Source: Tyto alba (taxonomy: Eukaryota > Chordata > Aves > Strigiformes > Tytonidae). From it: a stretch of 64,000 bases of DNA. Of the stretch, positions 1 to 10,556 are shown piece after piece. Position numbers and translations under genes: made by a program. A model generated the notes under the pieces. That model searched no databases, was not told the origin of the DNA, and worked only from the letters and a program-made list of their open reading frames with translations. Each line of letters opens with the position of its first letter. Position 1 is the first letter of the stretch. The DNA lies in assembly GCF_018691265.1 (NCBI RefSeq), contig NW_024881282.1:25074899-25138898 (forward strand), read 5' to 3'.

Positions 1-159
1 ACTCTTTTTCATCAAGCTAACAATAGAGTGCATTAAACCTAGGCCCAGAAAAGTAATTAGGCACAATTCCCAGATCTTCACTGGAAGTCTGACACCTAAG
101 TAGACAGGTTAACCACCAGGCTTCAGTATTATTCAAAAATACATTATATGCAACCTATG

Positions 160-430
160 GATTTGCTGCGAGTTAAGTATTTATTGATGAATTTAAACGT
201 ATTTTTTAAAATCTATTACTCTAGCAACCACTCCCCAAACTCTTGAAACTCTTAGAGCAACAAAAGCTGTATAGTCATATTGCTAACATCATTTCAAAAA
301 CTTGTATAAAAATCACATTTTCCTTAAATAAATGCAACTACACTCATTAAAACATCCCTGTATTATTGCACCTTCGCTTCATGTCAAGTTATGCTTATCT
401 GTTAAAATAAGAAAAAATGTTTAATAAGAG
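160..430 (-). terminator. 3' UTR and polyadenylation signal of the minus-strand gene
   Basis: Downstream of the TAA at 431-433 on the minus strand is an AT-rich stretch of about 250 bases leading to a canonical AATAAA (plus-strand TTTATT at 180-185). Cleavage would be expected 10-30 bases further on, at about 150-170. No other AATAAA occurs between the stop and this site on the minus strand. The cleavage position is inferred. Confidence 0.45.
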
Positions 431-591
431 TTATGCTTTGTGTGTAATGTCCACAAGAGCCTGGGCCAAGTTTTCCCATATTGTATCACGTAATTCCACA
501 AAAGGTGTCGTGGCAGTCCCAACATAGATCTGCGAGTATAACCACATCAAATTAAAGGTGACATGTGCTTTCCTTTGTAAGAGGCACACCT
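431..591 (-). CDS. Terminal coding exon of an unrecognised gene
   Basis: Read on the minus strand, this stretch is open and ends in TAA at 433-431. It encodes about 53 residues ending in ENLAQALVDITHKA. The composition looks protein-like: aromatic and aliphatic residues are mixed with charged ones, with a segment NLMWLYSQIYVGTATTPFVE in the middle. I place the 5' edge at 591 because the bases just upstream form a very good splice acceptor, a pyrimidine-rich run followed by GATTTTAG. The open frame also continues up to about 640, where there is an in-frame TGA, so an alternative exon start at 639 after a GAG acceptor is possible. A 3' UTR with an AATAAA signal follows. The nearest upstream feature is the CpG island beginning 370 bases away. 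I do not recognise the family, and the role is unknown. Coding status rests on frame, stop, acceptor and polyadenylation signal together, not on homology. Confidence 0.55.
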
Positions 592-885
592 CTAAAATCA
601 CATCAGTTAAGAGAGAAACCCGATTTTGAAACAGCAGGTCTCAGAGCAGCAGAGACCGCCCCCAAGATTTTGGACACGAAACAGTAGAACCATCCAGCAC
701 ACCGCACCACAAAGCCTCTTTCCTCAAAAAAAAAAAAAAAATCACATAGAAGGGAAAGAACAAAGACAGGTTTTCTCTACTTCAGTCTAAAAAGCAGCTT
801 ATTAATACTATGACCTCCAGGCCACCAGATTTCACCCAGGTCGCTCCATCACTTAGCCCCGTGTAATTTATTTGGTAGCAGAATA

Positions 886-916
<31 letters not shown>

Positions 917-958
917 GTTGCTTTTTCCCATCCTTCGCTTGGGGAAGCTTTATTTCAC
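592..958. other. Non-coding spacer between terminal exon and CpG island
   Basis: AT-rich sequence with two pure A runs, at 726-741 and 894-916, the second immediately before the CpG island. A minus-strand transcript would read these as poly-T. The first 48 bases (592-639) could belong to the coding exon if its alternative acceptor is used. I see no other coding signal. Confidence 0.5.
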
Positions 959-1098
959 CGAAAATCACAGCCCCCGGTCGTGCCGCCTCCACTCCCTTGC
1001 GCTCAAGGACACCCCACCCCCCTCAGCGAGGCCGCGGCGGTGCCGCCGCCCAGGCCCGGCCCGGAGGCGCCGGCCGGGGCCCGTTCCCCCGCCGCGGC

Positions 1099-1188
1099 CG
1101 GGCGGGCGGGCGGCTTCAGGCCACGGACCGGAGCGGGCGCGGCCCCTCCGCCATTGGGCGGCGCGGGCCCGGCCGCGCGGTTTCCCGC
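1099..1188. promoter_or_regulatory. GC-box, CCAAT and E2F-type motif cluster
   Basis: Within 90 bases there are tandem GGGCGG-type GC boxes (1099-1113), CCCAATGG on the minus strand (1151-1158) and TTTCCCGC (1181-1188). Clustered Sp1, NF-Y and E2F sites are common in core promoters of housekeeping or cell-cycle genes. Binding is inferred from consensus only. Confidence 0.5.
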
Positions 1189-1291
1189 CCTCCCCGCCAA
1201 CAATGGCCGCGGCGCGCGCGCGCGCGCCCAACGGCCGACCGCCCTCCCGCCCTTTCCAGCGGCGCTCGCTGTGGGGCAGGGAAAGGGGGCT

Positions 1292-1307
1292 GGGGGGGGG
1301 GGGGGGG
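1292..1307 (+). repeat. Run of 16 G inside the CpG island
   Basis: Uninterrupted G run followed by AAGGGGCGG. With nearby G tracts (1284-1289) it could form a G-quadruplex on the plus strand. Homopolymers of this length are also prone to assembly error. Confidence 0.7.
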
Positions 1308-1399
1308 AAGGGGCGGAGCTCCCGCCTCGGCCAGCGCCCCGAACTGCGCGCGCAGCCCCGCCGGCTCCTCCCCCCCCGCCTTTTCTTTCCGCGCCCCCG

Positions 1400-1407
1400 T
1401 GACGTCA
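1400..1407. promoter_or_regulatory. Perfect cAMP response element TGACGTCA
   Basis: A full palindromic CRE lies inside the CpG island, and a half-related TGACGTCC follows at 1539-1546. CREB/ATF proteins bind TGACGTCA, and full sites in CpG islands are usually close to start sites. Occupancy cannot be seen from sequence. Confidence 0.6.
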
Positions 1408-1481
1408 CCGGCGGGCGGAGCCGGAGCAAGGAGGGGGGGGGTGGCTGCGGGGAGGGGCGCGAGCGCCGGCTCGCGAGGCAG

Positions 1482-1543
1482 CAGCGCCACCTGGCGGTCG
1501 GCGCGGCGCGGCGGCGCCCGCGGCCCTCGAGCGCCCCCTGACG
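1482..1543 (-). promoter_or_regulatory. Two CTCF-like motifs in the same orientation
   Basis: CAGCGCCACCTGGCGG at 1482-1497 and GAGCGCCCCCTGACG at 1529-1543 both match the core of the CTCF consensus read on the opposite strand (AGCGCC, one variable base, CCTG). They are about 47 bases apart and have the same orientation. The first matches better than the second. CTCF often binds CpG-island promoters and domain boundaries; binding here is an inference. Confidence 0.45.
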
Positions 1544-3060
1544 TCCCGGCGGGGGGAAAACGGGGCGGGGGGCCGGGCGCGGCGGCGGGGTGCGGGGTCC
1601 CCGGCGGCCCGCTCTGCCTTGCCCGCCCTCCCCTCCCCGTTGGCCGCGGGGCCGCCCTCAGCGGCGCTCCGAGGAGGAGAGCCGCGGCGGCCCGCGGGGA
1701 GCCGTGCCTCCAGAGGGCGAGGCTGAGCGCCGGAGCCGCCTCCCGCCGGCCCCGCGGCAGCGGCCGCGGCCTCAGCGCCTGCCGGGGCGGGCGTGAGGGG
1801 GCGCCCGGGCCGTGAGGGGGGACGCCGGGCTGCCCCCTTCCACACAAGTCCTCCCCCCTGCTTCGTCTCGGGAAAAACCGTCACAACTGGGGCAGCCTTT
1901 GCTCCTTCGTGAAATGACTCATCCATGGGGCCGCGCCTCGGTTTCCCCAGCGTGAAAGAGCCGCTCAGCGAGGAAGGCCTGCTTCGTGCAGGGCTGGGCG
2001 TGCGGGGCCTACTACTGATGCCTTGCCTGCGCGTCTAAGCAAGGCTTAAAAGTAATCTAAAGACAATCAGATGTTAAGTGTTTCTGGAGCTGCACACGTT
2101 GGTGGGAAGCTACTGCTGTTATGTTCATGTCTACCGTTACTGCCGTACAAGCATTGCACTTAAAAGCTGGCTGGCTGGTGGCACGCCTAAATACGTTACA
2201 TACGCACATTTCTGAAAATTAAATCGATAATGTTCTACACAATCTGCCCCTCTGTTGTACCTGACAGATGTCAGAACAAATCATGCTGACTCAGTTGAAA
2301 CTGGTTCTGTTCAACTTCAGAAAAATAACACTAAAATCTGAGATCTGGTTACATTGCCTTGATTTCAATGGTCTTATGAATAATAGGAACAGCATGGATA
2401 ATGTCAGATAGTTATGAAAGTAAAATTTACCCAGATTCTTAAAGCTAGGCAACAATGGCTGTCAGAAGTTCACGACTGAAATCACAGTTGTGTTTGAACC
2501 ATTTGACTGTGTTGCAGTTCGCCTTGGGATGACTGATCACTTTTGTTAGTGGAGAGACAGCCTGAGCTCAGCTCTGATATTTGAACACAAAAGGAGACTT
2601 CAGACGAGAGGGAAATTCTTCAAACTCCTAGGTTTCCGTACAGCTCAAGAGAAGAACTTCTAAAATGAAATATTTCCGAAAGCATTTAAGACTTGCTTAT
2701 TTGGTTTGACATATTAAAATGAACCAGAGTAGGCAGATTTGGATAGTCTCATTTTTTGTCTTTCTGGTGATATGATAAGGTTTTTCTTCAAAGTTCATTA
2801 TGTTTTGGGGTGTGAAAGGGAGGGCTGTGGGGAGAGAGGGAAGAATAGAAATCCTGGATACTGGAAACCAAAGTCAGGCTGTAGTCACAGTTCCTTTAAT
2901 GACCAAAGTGAAGTCTGGCAAAGCATCAGATCCAGATTTGTAGGCTCAGCCTCCTGCCTTGACACCATGACACTCAGGAGAAATGTAGAACTGAGAATCA
3001 AAGCTTGAAAGCCTGAATTTGAATCATGTTAGAGCACAGCTCCTAGTGTCAGGGGAAATT

Positions 3061-3240
3061 AATTCTGTCATTTGTCCTTTGTCATTTGGTTCAATACAAA
3101 TGATAATAAATACAAATGATTCATAATAAATAAATACAAATGATACAAATTAGATGAAATAAATACAAATGATAATAAATTTTGTCATTTGTCCTTTGTC
3201 ATTTGGTTCAATACAAGTAATAATAAATAAAACTCCAATT
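3061..3240. repeat. Local duplication with AT-rich satellite-like core
   Basis: A block of about 35 bases beginning TGTCATTTGTCCTTTGTCAT occurs at 3066 and again at 3183, a period of 117 bases. Both copies lead into variants of AATAAATACAAATGAT, which recurs about five times between 3090 and 3180. The layout suggests replication slippage plus one larger tandem duplication. Confidence 0.85.
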
Positions 3241-6200
3241 TCTATTCTTCCTTAATAAATAAAACTCAACCATATTGGACCACATCAGAATATTTTTAAA
3301 TGCCTTTTAAAAATCAGTTCTCTTTCCTTTCAGGATGGTCTAGTTTTCTAGTTTCATTTACTTTTTGTAATAGACCTTTCCTAAGTGTTCATTGTTGGAA
3401 TTTATAGTTTCGATTAAAATGCTAAATGTATTTTTTCTTCTGAGTTTCTTCCATTACATTTTAATGGTACTTATATGTAAAGTAATTATATTTTAAGTAA
3501 TTATTTCATATTTTCTCTTTTTTTGCTTTATGTTTTAAGAGCACAAAGCCATCCTGTTCTGCCTTGGTGTTGCTCAAATGCTGTGCCATTTACCCCACAA
3601 CTTTGAGTATTTTGTACAGTTTCAAGCCAGTCTGAAAGACGGGAAGAAATATCAGAGAGATCAAACTTAAAAGTTTAATCAAAATTGGTGGCTGGATAGA
3701 CACAAGAGACTCACATGAATGCCCCACTGTAAGCCAAGGATAGTTTCTGAGCAGCTGCTGATGAGCATGTATGTGCTCACTGGCCAGGCAGTGAAAAGGT
3801 ACCTGTAGCTAAAGCACGTGTTGTCTCTTGCCAGAATCATGGGGGGGCACTGGGGAAATTCTGGAGAAAGGGAAATAGAGGAGACATGGACAGGTGTGGA
3901 GAAACGAACGGGAGGTGGAAACTGGAGATAATGCCAGAATGCTGGGAGAGGACTGGAGTATGGTGGAAAAATATGGAGAGGTGGGGAGCGGGTCCGGGAG
4001 TAGGAGGTGCTGGAAAGGGTGAGCCACGTGGCATTAGTTCTGCAGAACATAGGTGTGGTAATCTTAAATCTGAAAAACACTTTGCAACAATTCTTTACTT
4101 TTCTAAAATAATCATCGTGGGGTGATTAGGTGAATTCTGTGAGACAGTAGGAAAATACATTTTCACTTCCTACCCTGAGACACTTGATTTTATAAATTAC
4201 CTTTTTTCTGTTATGAAGGGCAATTAGTCCCTGATCAAGAAACTGAAGAAAAATACATCGTGAGGGAGGTGTGTGTCATTCATCACACATGCTGTTTTAT
4301 TTTTTCATAAGGAGGAGAGGGGTTCTCAACAGCTTCTGTTTAGGTGTCAGCCCTGCCAAGTTGCATCTTGCCTCGATGAATTCAGTGAACTTCATGAGAA
4401 GGCCATCTCTAGTGGCCAGGGATCGAGACAGGGATGTAGTTAGTTCCTTTCTGAGCGTCAGCCAGGGGGAAGAGTAGCGGGTTAAGAACAGTTGCATAAA
4501 ATAATGATTAAATATTTTATGTAGCAAAATTGCAGCAGATAAGTACATCACTGAAAACCTTTTCTGGAAAAAAAAAATCATTAGGAGTGAGGAAGTAAAC
4601 TAAAGGTATCTGTAACTAAAGATACAGTTTAACGCAAACAGTAAAATTTTATTTATTTTTTTTTTTTTTTTAAGTTTTGAATTGGCCAAAGTTAAAGGGA
4701 AATGGGAGTAAGTTTGAGTATGCTGTTGAAATCAGAAATATTATACTTGGTGACTAGATAAAACTAGCTCCAGGTATTATTTATAGTACGTGTACATTGT
4801 TCAGTTTTAATGTTTTGTATCCCCTGTTTTGAGAGGGCTTATGAGTTCCAGCAATTCAATTATAAAAAGCTTGTCAAAATGACATAAGGACACTGATCAT
4901 AGCAACAAATAAATCTCCTTGTGTAAATTTTTGGAAATGAGAGAGATGAGAGAAGAGGCACATTTTTCTTTTCATTGTCTAAGTCTATTAAATGCCTGCA
5001 CTTAATCAGATGGGATCTCCCTTTGGAGCTCTTCAAAGATACCAATGACTTTTCCTCTGACTGTATTAGGAATTTATGTGCTTCATTTGACAGACTGCTT
5101 TCTCTGTAGTGTGGAAACTGGATATGTTCCCTAACACCCAGATCCAGATAATTTTCTGCTGACGTTTTAACTCTGTGTTGAGGCAAGACTTGGTGTGTCC
5201 CATCTCTACTCCTGCTCCCTCTTGTCTTCCTCCCACATCCCTAATTTCTCTGGGAAGAAAATTAAACTAGGAGAGCAGAAAGCCTATTCCAGCCTACCAG
5301 GCCCAGTGGATAATCAGCAACCGCAGATAATTTAAATGCCTAAATTTTAGATGAAAATTAATTGTCTAAATTGTAGAGATCAGATTTCACTCTTCCCTCT
5401 CCCTGATAAAACCAGCAACAGCTTTCAACCCGGAGAATCATATAGTCTTATAGAAAGTTTCGAACTGGCCATAGACTCTACCAATGACACTTCTTGCAAC
5501 TCATGTCTCTGTGTTTCTGGTAGTTTTTTCTTCCACCACCCTTTGTTTGGTAAACTGAGATATATGTTCCTCCTACCTGCCTATGCTAAAAGCCACAGTA
5601 TCAGGTGTGCTACTATAATAATCTGCTGGAGTTTATGCTCTTTCTTTTTCCTCTAAATGGCAAGAATACCCATGGCAAATATGGAAACTAAGAAGCTGAA
5701 TGAATTAGGTAGAGTTTAAATGCTGAATTTAAGATCATCACCTAATGCACAACAACAGTCATCTGTCTGTGCATGACTATGTTCCTTAATCCCTTATTAA
5801 TTTATGTAGTATGTATTTTGTTTTATATTTTTAATTACTAATGCTATTTATCTACTTAAAGTTTTCAGAGTGTTAACTACATTTCTTCTTTCAGCGATCA
5901 GAAACAGACATAAATACCATGTGAGTGATCAAAACAACTTTCAGAATCTTAACTGTTCATTGTATTTGTAACTGTTAATCGTATTTGTATATAGCTGAAG
6001 CCCTGTCCTGTTAGAATTAAAGAAAAGTAACGGTGACATATGAGGAAGTGTATTATTACTACATAACACTGACTTGTCTGTTTTGCTCTCCTTGGACATC
6101 TTACTTTATGAAGACTCTTTCATGGCTTTTATAATCATAAACAGAAAGAGACTAGTGATTATAAATTTTAGCATGTCATTTTTAGCTTGGGAAAAAGATA

Positions 6201-7468
6201 ACTCTCTTAAACAACGTAAAACACATTCTGTTAAATCAATTTGATCTCATTTGGAAGAAAAGTTGCTTGGGTAAAGTACCCTTATGCATCATTCTTGGAG
6301 TAAAAGAATAATTTCTGTATCCTCAGAGCATGTAAACATATTGTTTATACCATATAAATATTTTTGTATAGCTCAAAAGTTGGCAAATGTGGCTTAGAGC
6401 TCAAATAAATCTGTATCACTGTAAGAGTATGATGGTCACTGAATGGCAACGACTACTGTGACCAGAACCTTAAGGTCCAGGCATGTTCCCTGTTCCTTGC
6501 TTCAGACATCTGCTGGAATGAGAGGGGTTGGGAGGGAGGAGTGATCTGTAGCAGCTAATTCTATAAACCTACAGAAGCTTTGCAAAATCTTCAAGACACA
6601 AATGCACTGAAGATGTTCTGAGGCAGGTGAAGCTGTAAGCACAAGCCTGTCCCAGGGCTTCACTTACCAAGCTGAGGTTTAACCTAACTATTATTGACTT
6701 CCAGTTCTAATATACATCGTATTTTGAGTAGTTTAGTGTTATTTGCACTTGCCTGGGTCTTTGTGAAGTACCATAACTGAAAGCACTTGAAAATTCTCTT
6801 TATCTATGCTAAGGTATTTGGTAAGCTTTATTTATATTTAGAAAAATAATGGTTGTTAAAAAGAACAGGAAATCATTATTGTTTGGAATTGCTAACAGAA
6901 TTATGAGAAATAAAAACCTGCTGTGGGATGATTATCAGCAGTGATATTTTCTATTCACAAATATTTCAGTTCCATGTGATACGAAATATTTCAACAAAAA
7001 CCCATCAACCACAATAATCCAAATAAAAAGATCTATTGACATAACTGGCAAATAAGTGAAAACAAACAATTCCTAGCCTAATTCAAGGTGGCTAGGATTT
7101 CAGCTGTTTCCTCCAATTATTTACCTCAAACAAGGTTTTAAAAGTGTATTTTGAAATGCAAGAGTCTTAACAATAGTAAAAATAAGCAACATATCTCTAG
7201 CAAAATGCAGGATAATGTAGAATTGCAAGATTTGCAGGTTTAAGAGACACATCTAGACATACTTGCGGAGGAGGCTTTAAGTGCTGCATTAGCACTTGGG
7301 CTATGTCCAAACATTGCGGGATAAAAGATGGAGGGATCATAGTTTGTATTTTAATAGTTTGTCTTAATGTAACACTTGAGGAATTTAAAAAAGTGACAAG
7401 GTCTCCCAACTGCTTTCCAATCCTGTTCACCTCTGCAAAGGGCTGTTGTGATATTGCCACATTAAAAA

Positions 7469-7480
7469 TATATATATATA

Positions 7481-7522
<42 letters not shown>
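7469..7522. repeat. Compound (TA)n(TG)n(TA)n microsatellite
   Basis: Alternating AT, a short TGTGTGTGTG segment and then AT again over about 54 bases. Likely polymorphic and cruciform-prone. Confidence 0.95.
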
Positions 7523-7525
<3 letters not shown>

Positions 7526-8042
7526 AACAGAAGAGGAAATGGACTAGAGCACACTTAGAGTGAGAATGTGAATAAACTGATCAATATATTGTTTAGCCCT
7601 GCTGGAAAAAAACCTGGGTAGACAATGTAGAAACAAGTCTAGTTACAACCCACCCAACATATGTTTAAATTTAAAATTTAAAATGCCAAAGTGATAGCAA
7701 TTTCATTTGGAATCTAAGTGATGTATTTCTTTTCTTTTAATTTAATAGATATTTGTCAATTCATCAAACTTGAATTACTTTTCAAAAATAGTTTCGTTTT
7801 GACAACCTTCCTCTGGGGAAAATACCTTTACCTGCCAGCTAAGCTATACAAGATCCTCAGTAGCCCACCTAGCAAGCTGCTGGAGGCTCCTGACATATCA
7901 CACCCGGGCTAAGGAATCATTCACTCTCATGGAGAATTTTGCTTCTTTGGGGAGTTTTTTTCTGAATCGGAGTAACCCCAAATTTAAAAACAATTACTTC
8001 CTTTGCAAAACTGAATTCTTTTATTTTACATAGAAGTCTTTT

Positions 8043-8060
8043 GGGGGGGGGGGGGGGGGG
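8043..8060 (+). repeat. Run of 18 G
   Basis: Uninterrupted G tract in otherwise AT-rich DNA, flanked by TTTT and TATATAC. Able in principle to form a G-quadruplex. Length may be unreliable in an assembly. Confidence 0.9.
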
Positions 8061-8278
8061 TATATACTACCAATTTTAAAGTGGATGCATAAACTAAATT
8101 TTCCTAATTTTGTCCAGTTTTCAACCTCATGCTTGCTGCTCTTACACATTCATTTTACTTTGCATTGGAATTAAATGCTGTGTGTCCTGAGCTGCTTGTG
8201 TGACCACTCCTTAGCATTTGCAACCATTTGAACACAATTTCCAAATAAGGAAAGAACAACCAACCAGAAGGTCTAGTC

Positions 8279-8300
8279 TTTTTTTTTTTTTTTTTTTTTT
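8279..8300 (+). repeat. Poly-T run (22 T)
   Basis: Homopolymer. On the minus strand it reads as poly-A, but no retrocopy body with coding sequence is visible beside it. Confidence 0.9.
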
Positions 8301-10534
8301 AGCTTTGATATCTGCATTCCATTTAATGCAGCTTAAACTCATCTTCTTAAGAACTTTATACAAAACTGGAGACACAGAGCACAAGAGAAGGTGATCTGAG
8401 ATAAAAACTGTAAATGTATACATTCCAACTTATAGCAATTTTTACTAGTTCAGAGTTTGCTGTTACTGATTGTTTGTATTCACGGTAAATTCTTTTATTT
8501 ACGGAAGTTTTATATGAGAACATTCAAGTGGCAGTTGTAGAGTTTGCTGTCTGTCCTTCACATGAAAAATACAAGCTTTGTCATGTCTGAAAAGTTTGGT
8601 TTCAAAAGCATTTTATGAACCTGTATAATGCACTTCTGCCTTTATTTCAGAAAGAAATGAGTTCGTCCCTGCTTGCTTGGAATACTGGGGGTTTCCCACT
8701 AAAGCTTTTTAAACGTGTTTCTCTCTTCTTCTTTTTTTACTTTTTTATTTACCTCAGTGGCATTTTGTGTCCCCCAAGATAAGACTAAAATGTAAGTCCT
8801 TGTAAGGCTTGGACAAATCAAGATAGTACACAATCTCTACTATGCAAAACAAAATGAAGGACTATCTTGATAGCCCTCTTGCGTATGTGATATGTGATAG
8901 CATTGCAACTTTTATTTAAAACAAAACCAAACAGGGTCTGTGGAATATTTTTGTCTTCCAGGGGTAATCTTTTTTAGTTTAACCATCTTTCATCTCCCAA
9001 TCATGATTTTGTTCCATATATCTATAGATATTTGTAACATTTTAGTAAACTCTGATATCAGGAGATAAAAGTGCAGCTTGAAGTGAACTCTCAGAGTCTA
9101 GATCCATAGCTGCACGAATGCCTGGTACTATGTTTTCTCTCAGTACAGGCACTGATCTTGGTCAGGCACGTTGTTACCAAAAAGCTGTGTGTATATTCTT
9201 TCTCCTAGTTACTGGCTTTGTGTACTTTTCTCCTGGTCTCGATGTATGATGTATATATTATAGGATGAAATACATACAAGTTGCAGTGTTATATTCTGTT
9301 GTATCTTGGCAGGTTTAGTAGCTTTTTGTGACATTTTAATTTAAGTAAATCAATCCCCAGACTAACTGCAAAGGCTTTTGCCACAGTGCAAAATTGTCAT
9401 TACATAGCTACTAAAATTTCACCGTTATACTGTTTGAATAGGAATAATAAATACTAACTGCAAAACTTACAGTAGGTTATATACCATATCACTGACTACT
9501 TCATCACAAAGATTAGATTAAGGCCAGACAATGTTTCTCTGAACATGCAATATAAATAAGCTGATAAATCTTTGACACTAAAACACTGCCTATTCTAGAC
9601 CTGATTTTTGAAACATGGGATTGAAAGTCTAAATGCCAGAGGATTTCAGAATCCACAGAAAGCACAGATAAAGAGAGCCCAGTAATACAGTCCAAAAGTC
9701 TGTTGAGATTTTACTGAAGTTAATTTCTGGAAGAAAAATGTTTCAAATGCAGCTACTGGTCTCAATGTCCTGTCAGTTTTATTTCTGGAAAAATCCAAAT
9801 TAATTCAGAGCAGGTTTCCCTTTGCTGCATGGCATAAGTCTTAGCTCTGAGATAATTCAAAACTGGGCAAGGCTTTTAGTTTGGAGAAAAACTTGGATAG
9901 GTGAGAACAGTCTATTTCCATTTGTATTACAATTTAAAATACTCCATAGTTGGAGTGATTGTTAAGAAAAGCCTTGAGGGTGATGACATTCTCTCCTGTA
10001 GAAAATAACCACACAAGAATGTCATAAAATGAAATCTCAGATCCATCATCCTAAAATTTCTGTGAAGTTCACTACATTGTAAGCAAGTTTTTAAGTTTCT
10101 GAGAATTTGTTTCAAACATGGACCTCAGTGTTCACACGGATCGCTGGTTATATGGTAGCTGGTGGTGTGGCTGCACCAAAATGATCAGAGATCCGTGGGC
10201 ATGTCAGATCATATCATAGTCTGTGGTCCCATGGTACTACCAAGGAAATGTGTCCGTTACAATCTCAAGCTAACATTATTTTATTGGAATTTCACACAAA
10301 GAAGGGCAGGGGGTTCCTGGGTATATTACTAGAACCAGATTTTAACTGGGCATATGTTGCCTAGAAAGAATTTTCAGAAGCACCTAAATAGGAAGTGCCA
10401 CAAACTTTCAGTGGGACTTTTGTGTGTGTGAGGAAATTTGTAGTTAATTTTTCTTACTCCCACACAACAACTTTGCCATATTATGAAATATATTAAATAC
10501 TTTGCAAGGTTTTTATTCAGTAACATTCTTTTTG

Positions 10535-10556
10535 TTTTGGTTTGGTTTGGTTTGGT
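10535..10556 (+). repeat. (TTTGG)n short tandem repeat
   Basis: About four copies of a pentamer TTTGG, followed by TTGTTTG-type variants. Confidence 0.85.

Larger units (their letters stand above)
960..2035. promoter_or_regulatory. CpG island, probable promoter and first-exon region
   Basis: GC content rises sharply at about 960 from AT-rich flanks and CpG dinucleotides become very dense to about 1850, with a weaker shoulder to 2035. Many open frames occur here on both strands, but they are low-complexity Arg/Pro/Gly/Ala frames produced by GC-rich DNA, and I do not call any of them. Promoter-type motifs lie inside: GC boxes at 1099-1113, an inverted CCAAT at 1151-1158, an E2F-type TTTCCCGC at 1181-1188 and a perfect CRE at 1400-1407. 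There is no TATA box in a convincing position, as is usual for CpG-island promoters. The direction is not fixed by the sequence. It could drive a plus-strand transcript, a divergent pair, or the minus-strand gene that ends at about 160. Confidence 0.85.

Noticed and set aside
918..1926. Several long overlapping frames on both strands (up to 272 codons)
   Set aside because: All lie in the CpG island, are dominated by Arg, Pro, Gly and Ala, overlap in every frame and show no domain. They arise because stop codons are rare in GC-rich DNA.
4860..5186. Minus-strand frame of 108 codons that looks slightly protein-like
   Set aside because: The upstream sequence is purine-rich with no usable splice acceptor, no good donor follows, and no family is recognised.
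7197..7460. Minus-strand frame of 87 codons
   Set aside because: No splice context or domain, and part of the opposite strand is equally open. Probably chance.
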